Assembly: GCF_000526195.1 (NCBI RefSeq)
Contig: NZ_JAFP01000001.1
Span: 780,001 to 844,000, forward strand
Length of the DNA stretch: 64,000 nt
From: Hippea sp. KM1
Lineage (GTDB): Bacteria > Campylobacterota_A > Desulfurellia > Desulfurellales > Hippeaceae
Direction: 5' to 3'
Both the position numbers and the translations under genes were made by a program. Shown piece after piece: positions 37,183 through 45,700 of the stretch (its first letter is position 1; the number at the start of each line of letters is the position of its first letter). The notes beneath the pieces are model-generated. The model searched no databases. It was not told the DNA's origin and saw nothing but the letters and a program-made list of their open reading frames with translations.

Positions 37183-38810
37183 AGCTTCTTTTCCGCTTTT
37201 ATTATACCGATGGATAATACGACGATAATGATGATGCCAATTACCAGCGATAGGGGTATGGAGTGTATGCTTGGGCCTGTTCTGAATGCCAGCAGTATGG
37301 ATACGCCTATGATGATGGAACTGATGATGAGGCTTATGCCAATTTGCCTTGCCACATATCTGAATGTATCGATCATTCGAGGGAATTCATCCACACCGAC
37401 CTCAACCCTTAAGGAGCCCTTCTGGAGTGTGTCTATGAGGTGTTTGGTTGTTGATGGGAGCTTCTTTGCCGCCAGTATGTAATCGGGGCTGGGCTTTAGA
37501 AGAATGCTCAGGATTCGGATGGGTGAGTAGAACTTCTTTGCAAACCGCTTGAAATACGGGGCTGCTATCTCTGTGAAGTTGAAATCGGGGTTGAAATCCC
37601 TGCCGACACCGTCTGCTATGATTATGGCCCTCAATAGCCTTGATGAGCTCCTCTTTATCAATATGTCGTGTTTCCTTAATATGGAGAAGATCTCCCTCAG
37701 CATTCTCGATAGATTCATCCTCTTAAGCGGCAGGGAGTGATACATCTCTATGAGCTCATCTATGTCGTTTTTTAGCTCCTCCTGGTTTGTGTTTTGCCTT
37801 GAGCTTGTGAAGTTGTCGATCGAGTATATTATCCTGTCTGCGTCTTTTTCTATGAAGCCTGAGATCATCTCAATGAGCGACATCCTGTCGTCGTCGTTGA
37901 TTTTACCCACCATGCCGTAATCGATATAACATATCCTTCCATCCTCCATTATTATTATGTTGCCCGGGTGTGGATCTGCATGGAATAGCCCTACATCGAA
38001 TATCTGATACCAGAAGACCTTTGCCCCCTTTACGGCTAAATCCTTAAGGTCAAAGCCTTTTTCTTCCAATAGCTTCTTGTTTGTTGCTTTATAGCCGAAT
38101 ATGTATTCCATGGTGATGATCTTTTGTGTTGTATATTCCCAGTAAACCTTGGGCACATACACATAATCGAACCGTGAGAAGTTCTTTTTGAAGACCTCTA
38201 TGTAATGCGCCTCCACTTCGTAATCCATCTCCCTGTGTATGGTCTTATCGAACTCATCGATCAATGGCATTATATCGAAGTGGAAGAATTGTTTTATCCG
38301 TTTGGATATGAGCAGGCCCAGTTGCCTTAGAAGGAACATGTCGGATGAAATTATCTCCTCGATATTTGGCCTTTGTATCTTTACGGCCACATATTCGCCG
38401 TTTTTGAGTCTTGCTTTATGAACCTGTCCCAATGATGCGCTGGCCTCAGGTTTTTCGTCGAATTCGTCGAATATATCATCTATGCTTTTGCCTAATTGTG
38501 ATTCTATTATGGATTTTACCTCTTCAAATCCGAAGGGCTCAACATCATCCTGGAGTTTTTTTAACTCCTCTATGAACGATAGGGGAAGTATGCCCTCCTG
38601 TGTGCTCATCAATTGGCCGAACTTTACGAATGTTGGCCCCAGATCCTCAAGGAGCTTTCTAAACCTCTGTGCGACGGTCTGCTCGTCGATCTTCTTTGTC
38701 TTTTTAAGGTGTGTCCATTCAAGCAGCTCGGATAGTCCGTATTTGGCAAGAATAAAGCCTATCTGATTGAGTCTCTTTAGGCCTCTAATGGCCGTTTTTC
38801 TTCTAATCAT
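37179..38810 (-). CDS. ubiB: UbiB/ABC1-family atypical kinase
   Basis: 543 residues. The kinase-like core carries the family motifs TFVKFGQLMS (KxGQ), ASASLGQVHKA, VAVKIQRP, HADPHPGN and ICYIDYGM. Two C-terminal transmembrane helices (about 490-540) anchor it. Members are membrane ATPases needed for isoprenoid quinone synthesis or for trafficking. It is the last gene of a minus-strand group after ubiX, and the start overlaps ubiX by 4 nt. Given anaerobic character it more likely serves menaquinone than ubiquinone, which is inference. Confidence 0.88.
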   Translation of the reverse strand: MIRRKTAIRGLKRLNQIGFILAKYGLSELLEWTHLKKTKKIDEQTVAQRFRKLLEDLGPTFVKFGQLMSTQEGILPLSFIEELKKLQDDVEPFGFEEVKSIIESQLGKSIDDIFDEFDEKPEASASLGQVHKARLKNGEYVAVKIQRPNIEEIISSDMFLLRQLGLLISKRIKQFFHFDIMPLIDEFDKTIHREMDYEVEAHYIEVFKKNFSRFDYVYVPKVYWEYTTQKIITMEYIFGYKATNKKLLEEKGFDLKDLAVKGAKVFWYQIFDVGLFHADPHPGNIIIMEDGRICYIDYGMVGKINDDDRMSLIEMISGFIEKDADRIIYSIDNFTSSRQNTNQEELKNDIDELIEMYHSLPLKRMNLSRMLREIFSILRKHDILIKRSSSRLLRAIIIADGVGRDFNPDFNFTEIAAPYFKRFAKKFYSPIRILSILLKPSPDYILAAKKLPSTTKHLIDTLQKGSLRVEVGVDEFPRMIDTFRYVARQIGISLIISSIIIGVSILLAFRTGPSIHSIPLSLVIGIIIIVVLSIGIIKAEKKL

Positions 38811-39358
38811 CCCCAGCGCTTAGTTAGGTTGTTTTCTATATTTAAATGATCCAGCACCCTGCTGATGACGAAGTTTACCATATCCTCTATTGTTTGTGGT
38901 TTATGGTAAAACGCAGGGCAGGGCGGCATGATCACGGCCCCCATCCTTGATAATTTTAGCATGTTCTCCAAATGTATGGCAGATAGTGGCATCTCACGCA
39001 CAAGGAGTAATAGCTTTCTTTTTTCCTTTAAACTGACATCGGCACATCGGCTGATAAGGTTATCGGCATACCCGTTTGCTATAGCCGAGAGGGTTTTTAC
39101 GCTGCAGGGGGTAATTATGCAGGCGTCTAACTTGTAAGAGCCGCTGGCTATGGGTGATGTAAAGTCGTTCTCCTCAAACAATCGCACAGAAAACCCCTTT
39201 ATGAAATCATCAAATCCGATGCCTATCTCCTGCTTGAATATAAACCTTGCGTTCTTTGATATAACCAAGAACAGCTCATGGTCGTCAGATAACTCCTCTA
39301 TCAATCTTTTTGCGTATATCGCACCGCTTGCCCCGCTTATTCCAATGGCTATCCTCAT
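38807..39358 (-). CDS. ubiX: Flavin prenyltransferase UbiX
   Basis: 183 residues. GISGASGAIYAKRL binds FMN, and the TPCSVKTLSAIANGYADNLISRCADVSLKEKRKLLLLVREMPLS stretch is the characteristic core. It prenylates FMN to prFMN, the cofactor of UbiD-type decarboxylases; no UbiD gene is in the window. ATGA-type 4-nt overlaps link it to flgA upstream and ubiB downstream, so quinone-related genes ride on a flagellar transcript. Confidence 0.93.
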   Translation of the reverse strand: MRIAIGISGASGAIYAKRLIEELSDDHELFLVISKNARFIFKQEIGIGFDDFIKGFSVRLFEENDFTSPIASGSYKLDACIITPCSVKTLSAIANGYADNLISRCADVSLKEKRKLLLLVREMPLSAIHLENMLKLSRMGAVIMPPCPAFYHKPQTIEDMVNFVISRVLDHLNIENNLTKRWG

Positions 39359-40242
39359 TGCACGAGCACTTCCTTGTTTCCTATGATCTTTGCCGGCAAC
39401 ACCCTTTTTGAACTAATATACATTATGGGTATGATGTCGCCGTTGTATCCCCCTTTTAGGGCTTTTGCTATCGTTCTGATTACTATGTTGCCCGATACAA
39501 CCTCCACCTTTACTATATCACCCAACCTGACCGGTTTAAATCGCTTTGTGTTGGATAGCGTGAACGGAGAGCCCTTCTTTATAAACGATGTGGTTATACG
39601 GCCTGTGATGGATGAACTGCTGAGTATGAATGTAGGCAGAATGCGTTTGACCTTTTTGAATGTTATATCCCCCTGGCTTATCCTTTCGCCCAACGGTATA
39701 TCCCTGCTTGCGACGGGAATGAGCCTTTCTCTTCTGTTGGATTTTGCCGTTATGGTTAGTGTTTTGTATATCTTGTTGTTTTTGATTAATGCTATCTTAT
39801 AAAGGCGCAGGTTGCCACTTGATGAGGTGGATAGCAGCTTTAGTTTATAGGGATAGAACTTAAACCTTATAGGAAGGGCCGTAATGAATACAATGTCTCT
39901 GTCTTTTATGAGATCGATGAGTTTCTCTTGAGTAAGCAGATAGGGTTTTGATATTACCTTTACGGTGTCTGACCCGCACAGTTTTAGGTTTATACCCCTT
40001 CTTTTTAGTATGGATTCAATGTATCTGCGTGTTAGGGTTATGGAGTTGTTTACATAGGGCGAGGGGCATAGTATTAGATTGGCATACTTAGAGGGATAGC
40101 TTTTGGCTATATCCGAAAGCCTGACCTGCTCTTTTGATACGGTTGCACTTTTCTTTAGAACGACATCACAGGCCTGGCTTAAGCCTGATAGCAGAAGTAT
40201 CAGGCTAACGCTTAACATTATTAGCTGTTTGAAGCATCTCAT
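39355..40242 (-). CDS. flgA: Flagellar basal-body P-ring formation chaperone FlgA
   Basis: 295 residues. A signal peptide ([20 protein letters not shown], cut probably near SQA) leads to a long periplasmic protein; the C-terminal SAF domain includes [23 protein letters not shown] and the final [14 protein letters not shown]. FlgA chaperones FlgI into the P-ring. ATG 40242 was chosen over 40275, which adds residues before the n-region, and over 40218, which would cut the basic n-region; none has a strong ribosome site. It overlaps flgG by 38 nt, so it is probably translated by coupling. flgH and flgI are not in the window. Confidence 0.85.
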   Translation of the reverse strand: MRCFKQLIMLSVSLILLLSGLSQACDVVLKKSATVSKEQVRLSDIAKSYPSKYANLILCPSPYVNNSITLTRRYIESILKRRGINLKLCGSDTVKVISKPYLLTQEKLIDLIKDRDIVFITALPIRFKFYPYKLKLLSTSSSGNLRLYKIALIKNNKIYKTLTITAKSNRRERLIPVASRDIPLGERISQGDITFKKVKRILPTFILSSSSITGRITTSFIKKGSPFTLSNTKRFKPVRLGDIVKVEVVSGNIVIRTIAKALKGGYNGDIIPIMYISSKRVLPAKIIGNKEVLVQ

Positions 40243-40993
40243 CGGATGTCTGTATAGCCTTTGCATTGGTTTCATAAGCCCTCTGAGCAGCTATCATTTC
40301 AACCATCTCTTGGACTACGCTTACATTACTCATCTCAAGCACACCCTGCTCAAGCGTGCCAAGACCGTTAGAACCCGGATTTCCTATTGTTGCCGTTCCT
40401 GAGGCTGTCGTTTCCTGATAGAGGTTGTGTCCTATGGCTTTTAAGCCGGCTGGATTTACAAAGTAAGCCAGCTGTATTTGGCCTATCTGGGTTGGCGTCT
40501 GCTGACCTGCCTCCAAAACCGAAACGGTTCCGTCGTTTCCTATGTTTATGGCGACCGTGTCGTTGGGTATGGTAATCTGAGGCACAAGCGGATAACCCTC
40601 GCTGTTTACTATTCGTCCATTGTTGTCTATCTTGAATGCACCGCTCCTTGTGTATGCCGTTGTTCCGTCTGGCATCTGGATCTGGAAGAATCCATGTCCT
40701 GCTATGGCCACATCTAAGGGGTTGCCTGTCTCTTTGAAGTTTCCCTGGGAGAAGTTCTTAACGACAGCAGCAGGCTTTACACCCAGGCCTATCTGTATGC
40801 CTGTTGGCTCCACTGTGTTGGCCGTCGATGAAACACCGGGTTGTCTTACCATCTGATAGAGCAGATCCTCAAAATCTGCCCTGCTTCGTTTGAATCCCAC
40901 CGTATTTACATTTGCTAAGTTGTTGGCTATGGTATCGACATTGAGCTGCTGGGCCTCCATTCCCGTTGCAGCCGTCCATAGGGATCTAATCAT
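40205..40993 (-). CDS. flgG: Flagellar distal rod protein FlgG
   Basis: 262 residues, the canonical length. N-terminal [34 protein letters not shown] and C-terminal [31 protein letters not shown] are the paired rod/hook helices that form the coiled-coil core. It builds the distal rod of the basal body. GGAGG precedes the ATG. It lies 14 nt after flgF in the usual flgF-flgG order. Confidence 0.96.
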   Translation of the reverse strand: MIRSLWTAATGMEAQQLNVDTIANNLANVNTVGFKRSRADFEDLLYQMVRQPGVSSTANTVEPTGIQIGLGVKPAAVVKNFSQGNFKETGNPLDVAIAGHGFFQIQMPDGTTAYTRSGAFKIDNNGRIVNSEGYPLVPQITIPNDTVAINIGNDGTVSVLEAGQQTPTQIGQIQLAYFVNPAGLKAIGHNLYQETTASGTATIGNPGSNGLGTLEQGVLEMSNVSVVQEMVEMIAAQRAYETNAKAIQTSDEMLQTANNVKR

Positions 40994-41007
40994 CGCTTAC
41001 CTCCAAA

Positions 41008-41802
41008 TTATCCCACCTTGCTCAGGTTTCTTGTAATATCCGATAACAGTTCGTTGCCCAATGAGTCTATGATTTTCTGGTATCTTTCGAAATTCCTTTG
41101 AGATTCGATCAGATTTACCATTTCTTTTACTATGCTTACATTGCTTAATTCTAAATAGCCCTCTTTGAGGTATGTATTGGGGGCTGGTATGGGCGTTTCG
41201 CCGTTTATGGGAATAAACATGCTGTTTGGTGCCTTTTTGAGGTTTGCATAGTTGTTGAAGTCCCTTATTGCTATCTTATCCAGCTTGACTCCGTCTGAAT
41301 AAACCTCACCGTCGCTTCTTATAATCAAGCTTTTGCCTGTTATTTTTATGGGTTTGTTGGTTCTAAAGTAATCCTCGCCCACAACCGGATACCCAGTGCC
41401 CCTTTGAACCAAAATACCGTCTTTGTTGATTTCGAACTGTCCATTTCTTGTATATTGAATACCGTTGGGGGTTAGGATTAGAAAGAACCCCTTTCCCTCC
41501 AAAGCGAAATCGAGCTTGTTTCCTGTGTGTCTTAAAGGCCCCGATGAGAAGTCTATGTAATCGACATCTAAATGTGGTATGGAGTTTTTCGTCTCGTTAA
41601 TGAAATCGGCTGCGGCTTTTGTATTGGGTGGTATCGGCAGGGATGCATTTGCAAGCCCCCAGATCCTTGACCAGCTCTTTACATTGATGCCTTCTTTCTT
41701 AAAGCCCGGTGTGTTCAGGTTGGCGATGTTGTTTGTTATGTTATTAACCCGCTGCATCTCAATCACCATGCCACCGGCAGCAGTGTAAACCCCACTGAAC
41801 AT
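41008..41802 (-). CDS. flgF: Flagellar proximal rod protein FlgF
   Basis: 264 residues. The N-terminal GVYTAAGGMVIEMQRVNNITNNIANLNTPGFKKEG and the C-terminal LELSNVSIVKEMVNLIESQRNFERYQKIID match the rod/hook family; its place before flgG and the shorter, less conserved middle identify FlgF. AAGGAGGTGGAG precedes the ATG. First gene of a flgF-flgG-flgA-ubiX-ubiB group behind a sigma-54 promoter. Confidence 0.92.
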   Translation of the reverse strand: MFSGVYTAAGGMVIEMQRVNNITNNIANLNTPGFKKEGINVKSWSRIWGLANASLPIPPNTKAAADFINETKNSIPHLDVDYIDFSSGPLRHTGNKLDFALEGKGFFLILTPNGIQYTRNGQFEINKDGILVQRGTGYPVVGEDYFRTNKPIKITGKSLIIRSDGEVYSDGVKLDKIAIRDFNNYANLKKAPNSMFIPINGETPIPAPNTYLKEGYLELSNVSIVKEMVNLIESQRNFERYQKIIDSLGNELLSDITRNLSKVG

Positions 41803-41828
41803 AACTCCACCTCCTTGTAGCTGTTTAT

Positions 41829-41845
41829 AGCAAAGTATGTTCCAA
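41829..41845 (-). promoter_or_regulatory. Sigma-54 (RpoN) promoter of the flgFGA operon
   Basis: On the minus strand TTGGAACATACTTTGCT matches the RpoN consensus TTGGCACGnnnnTTGCT, with GG and GC exactly 10 nt apart. Transcription would start about 12 nt after GC (near 41818), just before the ribosome site at 41803-41812. Rod genes under RpoN are usual in the epsilonproteobacterial-type flagellar hierarchy. An enhancer (NtrC/FlgR-type) site was not identified. Confidence 0.8.
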
Positions 41846-41919
41846 TCAGGGTTGCAGTATGGACGATCTGATATTCTAAATGGAAGGATCTTTAATTAGC
41901 AGAGGATTCTAACCCCCAT

Positions 41920-41952
41920 CCCTTTTTTGCACCTCGCAAGTGCAAAAAAGGG
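41920..41952. repeat. Perfect 13-bp inverted repeat, possible bidirectional terminator
   Basis: CCCTTTTTTGCAC (41920-41932) and GTGCAAAAAAGGG (41940-41952) flank a 7-nt loop. It lies between the AAA/PD-(D/E)XK gene (ending at 41994) and flgF's promoter. The U-rich run is within the stem rather than after it, so it is not a classical terminator, though it may still stop transcripts from the minus-strand gene. Confidence 0.6.
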
Positions 41953-41964
41953 GCATTCTAAAAT

Positions 41965-42004
41965 CCCATCTTCCCATCCTCCCATCCACTCATCTACTCA
42001 TCTA
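41965..42004. repeat. 8-bp tandem repeat (five units) overlapping a stop codon
   Basis: Five consecutive degenerate octamers: CCCATCTT, CCCATCCT, CCCATCCA, CTCATCTA, CTCATCTA. The last two units include the stop codon and final residues (VDE) of the minus-strand AAA/PD-(D/E)XK gene. Slippage here could change the end of the protein or the downstream RNA. Confidence 0.8.
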
Positions 42005-43538
42005 CTTTTTCAACTTCCCACTGACTAATATTCCTCTCTCTTGAGTCAAACACCATCCCAATGAGGTATATCTCTTTGTTCTCATCCAAGTATTTCTCAT
42101 AGTATCTTCTCTCTTTTATCTGCTTTATCGGTTTGTCTTTCTCTTGATCCACTTTGAACTCTAAGATGAGGATCTTATCCTTCATCTTAACTGTTAAATC
42201 AATCCTTCCCTTGTTTGTTATATCCTCAGGTATCACATCATAGCCCAAAGCCATTAGGTAGACAAAGATAACACTGCTATAGTATCCCTCATACCTGGAT
42301 ATGATGTTGTTTGCATAGTTCTGATAGGGAATGGTTGCAAAGATGGTCTTTAGGTGGTTGATGAAGGAGGGAAAGTCGTTGGTCTTTAGGGCCTCATAGA
42401 GGTTGTCCTCGTATCTGTACATCTCCTGTCTCTGGTTTGTGAGGTAGAGTATAAAAAGTTCATTCAGGGAGTATTGGATCTCTAAGTTTGGTATCTTAAG
42501 CTTATACTTTAGTCTTCCTCTTTCGTCCGTTATCCTCTCATCTATCGTCAAATACCCCGTCTGCCACAGGAGTGCCCTAAAGTCAATGTATTCCACATCA
42601 AAGGCCTCTAATGCCTCTTCTGATATGAGTGCATTCTCAATCTCTGGTATGTAGTGGTTTTCTTCCTTTAGCTTCTCTATCAAGAAAGATGGGTTTCCTG
42701 TCTGCCACCAGTAGTTTCTAAACTCATGGTTTTTGGAAAGAAAGAGCAGTATGTCAAATGGGTTGTATAGTGGTTTGCCAAAGTAGTTGTAGCCGTTATA
42801 CCATCTCTTGACCAACTCTAAGTCTATTCCCTCTATTCTGTCTTTGAAGACAGTCAACAGGTCATCATGTGTATAGCCGCAGATTTCTGCATAGTTCTCA
42901 TCAATTGTAATATCCTCTAAGTTATTCAAACCACTGAATAGGTTGAGCTTTGAGAACTTGCTTACTCCAGTGATAAAGACAAACCTGATGTATCTGTCGC
43001 TGTCCTTTATCACAGAGTAGAAGTTCTTTAGTATGTTTCTTGCCCTTTTTGCCATATCCTTGTTTGTGATGTTGTCAAGGATGGGTTTGTCGTATTCGTC
43101 TATGAGGATGGCGACATTTTCGTTGTATTTTTTATAAGACTCCTTAATCAATGTGGCAAAACACTCCTCGTTGGATAGATCACCGCAGTCAATCCCTAAG
43201 TCTTCCTGGTTTTCCTTTAAAACCCATTTTAGTCTTTTATGGATTCGATTCTCATCCAAAGAGTAATCCCCACTGCCAAATGATATCCTTATGACAGGGT
43301 GGGGTTTGAAGTCATACTTGTCATAGATGTATAGCCCTTTGAATAGTTCCTTGTGCCCTAAGAATATCTCTGCCAATGTGTCAAGGAAGAGTGATTTGCC
43401 GAAGCGTCTGGGGCGTGAGAGGAAGTAGTATCCACCGCCCTGCAAGAGTTTTAATGCAAAGTGGGTTTTATCCACATAGTAGCAGTTTTCCTCTATGATC
43501 TTGCTAAAGGTCTGGATGCCTATTGGGAGTTTTTTCAT
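41994..43538 (-). CDS. AAA-ATPase-like/PD-(D/E)XK (DUF1703-type) protein
   Basis: 514 residues. The opening LPIGIQTFSKIIEENCYYVDKT and the Walker-A-like FLSRPRRFGKSLFLDTL (GKS about 46-48) with LIDEYDKPI as Walker B are the AAA-ATPase-like family found in many copies in some anaerobes. The C-terminal IDLTVKMKDKILILEFKVDQ segment is a PD-(D/E)XK_9-type nuclease core (D, ExK). Function is not established; mobile-element or defence roles have been suggested for related families. AAGGAGGC precedes the ATG. It is 14 nt after an ompA-type gene, and its end lies in an 8-bp minisatellite. Confidence 0.82.
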   Translation of the reverse strand: MKKLPIGIQTFSKIIEENCYYVDKTHFALKLLQGGGYYFLSRPRRFGKSLFLDTLAEIFLGHKELFKGLYIYDKYDFKPHPVIRISFGSGDYSLDENRIHKRLKWVLKENQEDLGIDCGDLSNEECFATLIKESYKKYNENVAILIDEYDKPILDNITNKDMAKRARNILKNFYSVIKDSDRYIRFVFITGVSKFSKLNLFSGLNNLEDITIDENYAEICGYTHDDLLTVFKDRIEGIDLELVKRWYNGYNYFGKPLYNPFDILLFLSKNHEFRNYWWQTGNPSFLIEKLKEENHYIPEIENALISEEALEAFDVEYIDFRALLWQTGYLTIDERITDERGRLKYKLKIPNLEIQYSLNELFILYLTNQRQEMYRYEDNLYEALKTNDFPSFINHLKTIFATIPYQNYANNIISRYEGYYSSVIFVYLMALGYDVIPEDITNKGRIDLTVKMKDKILILEFKVDQEKDKPIKQIKERRYYEKYLDENKEIYLIGMVFDSRERNISQWEVEKVDE

Positions 43539-43552
43539 GGTGCCTCCTTGTT

Positions 43553-44464
43553 TTACTGCTCTATCAGTTCAACCCTTCTGTTTTTGGCCCTTCCTTCTTC
43601 TGTTTTATTTGTGGACACTGGAGCCAATGGCCCGACGCCAAAGGCCTTTAGCCTGCTTGGGTCTATGTTGTATTTGTTGATTAGCTCATCAACGACGGCC
43701 TTTGCCCTTCTTTTCGATAATTCCATGTTGTAGTTCAAATTCCCAATGTTATCTGTGTGTCCAACAACATACAGTTTCAAAGACGGGTTTTCCTTTAAGA
43801 GCTTGGCGATTTCCTTAATGGTGGGCTCTGAGGATGGTTTCAGGGTTGCTTTATTGAAGTCAAAGTATATGCCATAGATGGGTATGTGGCCGTTTGCCTC
43901 TATCTGTCTTTTCATTGTTTTTGCATCTATTATTCTGACAAGGCCCGTTTCCATCTGTTTTGGTTTGATTACGGCTATTGCTGCCTTGCCCGGTCGCCCC
44001 CTGTATCCCTCACCGACATACACCATTACATACTCGCTTTTGTCTTTGGATTGTGCCGATATATAGAAGTGATCCCTGTCGTTTTCGCTGCCAAAGCCGT
44101 TTATATCGGGAAACCCGCAATCCTTCTCAATGAAGTATCGAATCTGCTTGGTTCTGAGTTGGGCAAGGATTTGGAAATCGGCCCTTTTTATGGCCATCTC
44201 AAAGTTTTTATACACCTCTAACGCCGTCCTGTTTTGCGGCAGTCTATAGACGAATCTTTCTATTTTTCCATCTATTGTTTCCTTTGAGCAATCGTTTGGT
44301 CTTTTGCATTTGGCATTGTTAGACTTTAGAATCGCTATCTCATCAAAGTTTTTCTTTGTGTGGTATATGAGTTTTGAGCCGGGAAACTGACTAAAGATAA
44401 GCTCAGCCCTAACTGTTAAGGATAACACCATCACAATGGCAACGGCAACCTTTATCCACCTCAT
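43553..44464 (-). CDS. OmpA-family peptidoglycan-binding outer-membrane protein
   Basis: 303 residues. A signal peptide (KVAVAIVMVLSLTVRA) is followed by an unassigned ~170-residue periplasmic domain and a C-terminal OmpA domain (about 195-300): IYFDFNKATLKPSS, VVGHTDNIGNLNYNMELSKRRA and NRRVELI. The OmpA domain binds diaminopimelate in peptidoglycan. No beta-barrel is evident, so it resembles DUF4892/OmpA-type periplasmic or lipoprotein-like anchors; the first domain is unrecognised. It lies 11 nt after the exchanger gene in the same direction. Confidence 0.85.
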   Translation of the reverse strand: MRWIKVAVAIVMVLSLTVRAELIFSQFPGSKLIYHTKKNFDEIAILKSNNAKCKRPNDCSKETIDGKIERFVYRLPQNRTALEVYKNFEMAIKRADFQILAQLRTKQIRYFIEKDCGFPDINGFGSENDRDHFYISAQSKDKSEYVMVYVGEGYRGRPGKAAIAVIKPKQMETGLVRIIDAKTMKRQIEANGHIPIYGIYFDFNKATLKPSSEPTIKEIAKLLKENPSLKLYVVGHTDNIGNLNYNMELSKRRAKAVVDELINKYNIDPSRLKAFGVGPLAPVSTNKTEEGRAKNRRVELIEQ

Positions 44465-44475
44465 CTTATCCCCCT

Positions 44476-45402
44476 TTATAAAAACAGCTTATACACAAAG
44501 AAACAGTAAAAAACCAAAAGGGCTGCCCCAACCCACCTCGATGTCTCCTTATTTTGCACTATGAAACCCAACAATATGCTCGATGCAATCATAAACGGTA
44601 TGCCGTATTCGGCTGTCGATGCGTCTAATTTTAGTGATCCAAACAACGATGCAAGACCAACAACCCCGAATGCGTTGAATATATTTGAGCCTATAACATT
44701 ACCTATGGCAATCTCCAATTTGCCCTTTCTTGCCGCGGTTGCGCTCACCAACAACTCCGGCAGGCTCGTTCCTAAGGCTATAACCGTCGATGCGATAACG
44801 CCTGTGCTTATGTTTAGTATTTTTGAGATCTCTATTACGCTCTTTATTGTGTATTTTGACCCAAAATTCAGCAAAATCAAGCTGATTATGAGTATAATCG
44901 GCTCTTTTGGTGTAAGTTTTTTGCTCTCTTCTTCTATGTCTATCTTTTTGGAGCTTGTTGCATAGAGTATGTATATAAACAGCGCAAGGAGGGAGAATAC
45001 CCCTTCTGTAAACCCAAAATTGGAATTCTTGAATGCAAGATAGATGAAGAATGCGCTTAATATTAGTATAGGAAGGTCAACCAAGGCGGCGTTGTGTTTT
45101 AGCGTTTTGTTTTTTGTGAATAGGATTGAAACACCCAATACAAGCAGTATGTTGGTTATGTTTGAACCCACAACATCTGCAATAACTATCTCTGAATGCT
45201 TCTGTAAAACGGCCGCTATGCTTGTAACCAGCTCAGGCAGACTTGTGCCTATGGATAGAATTACAGCGCCAACTATAAAGGGCGATAGTCCAAAAAACAG
45301 GCCAACCCTTTCTGCCGATTCTGTGAAATAGTCTGCGGATTTAACAACCACAAATAGGGAGATGATAAAGATAACGGTCTGTTCGGCTAACATGGCTGCC
45401 AT
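44476..45402 (-). CDS. Sodium/calcium exchanger-family membrane protein
   Basis: About 308 residues with ten predicted membrane helices in two inverted halves. Each half carries the alpha-repeat motif: GTSLPELVTSIAAV with GSNITNILLVLG, and GTSLPELLVSATAA with GSNIFNAFGVVG. Members exchange Ca2+ for Na+ or H+ (YrbG/CaCA type). The start is uncertain: ATG 45402 or ATG 45393, neither with a clear Shine-Dalgarno sequence; a TTG at 45429 is less likely. Ion specificity cannot be read from sequence. Confidence 0.88.
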   Translation of the reverse strand: MAAMLAEQTVIFIISLFVVVKSADYFTESAERVGLFFGLSPFIVGAVILSIGTSLPELVTSIAAVLQKHSEIVIADVVGSNITNILLVLGVSILFTKNKTLKHNAALVDLPILILSAFFIYLAFKNSNFGFTEGVFSLLALFIYILYATSSKKIDIEEESKKLTPKEPIILIISLILLNFGSKYTIKSVIEISKILNISTGVIASTVIALGTSLPELLVSATAARKGKLEIAIGNVIGSNIFNAFGVVGLASLFGSLKLDASTAEYGIPFMIASSILLGFIVQNKETSRWVGAALLVFYCFFVYKLFL

Positions 45403-45422
45403 TTTACCATTCAAAGTTAAAC

Positions 45423-45449
45423 TTGACAACTTATAAGAAATAATATATT
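45423..45449 (+). promoter_or_regulatory. Promoter of tRNA-Leu
   Basis: TTGACA (45423-45428), 15-nt spacer, TATATT (45444-45449), 16 nt before the tRNA. Confidence 0.5.
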
Positions 45450-45465
45450 GAATATGTGCTCATCT

Positions 45466-45552
45466 GCCGAGGTGGTGGAATAGGTAGACACGCCATCTTG
45501 AGGGGGTGGTGGGAGCAATCCCGTGCGGGTTCAAATCCCGCCCTCGGCACCA
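45466..45552 (+). tRNA. tRNA-Leu (anticodon GAG)
   Basis: A class II tRNA with a long variable arm. Acceptor GCCGAGG pairs with CCTCGGC, anticodon stem CCATC/GGTGG holds loop TTGAGGG (anticodon GAG), variable arm GGGAGCAATCCC-type, T-arm CGGGTTCAAATCCCG, CCA encoded at 45550-45552. A T run follows. Confidence 0.96.
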
Positions 45553-45642
45553 TTTTTCCCCTTTTATTTTCTAAAGATAAAAAGTTGGTGTGAATATTTA
45601 TTTTTATTCGATTATTCTTTTCCCAAATTGTAATTTTTTTCC

Positions 45643-45671
45643 TTGATAAAAAATTATCTTTGATGTATATT
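45643..45671 (+). promoter_or_regulatory. Strong promoter of the peroxiredoxin gene
   Basis: TTGATA (45643-45648), 17-nt spacer, TATATT (45666-45671), in an AT-rich region 29 nt before the first start codon. Confidence 0.65.
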
Positions 45672-45700
45672 CTTAACCGAAGCTTTTAGGAGGTGGAAAG

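Noticed and set aside
41920-41952. The perfect hairpin as a CRISPR-like or REP repeat
   Set aside because: Only one copy is seen in the window and there is no spacer-repeat periodicity.
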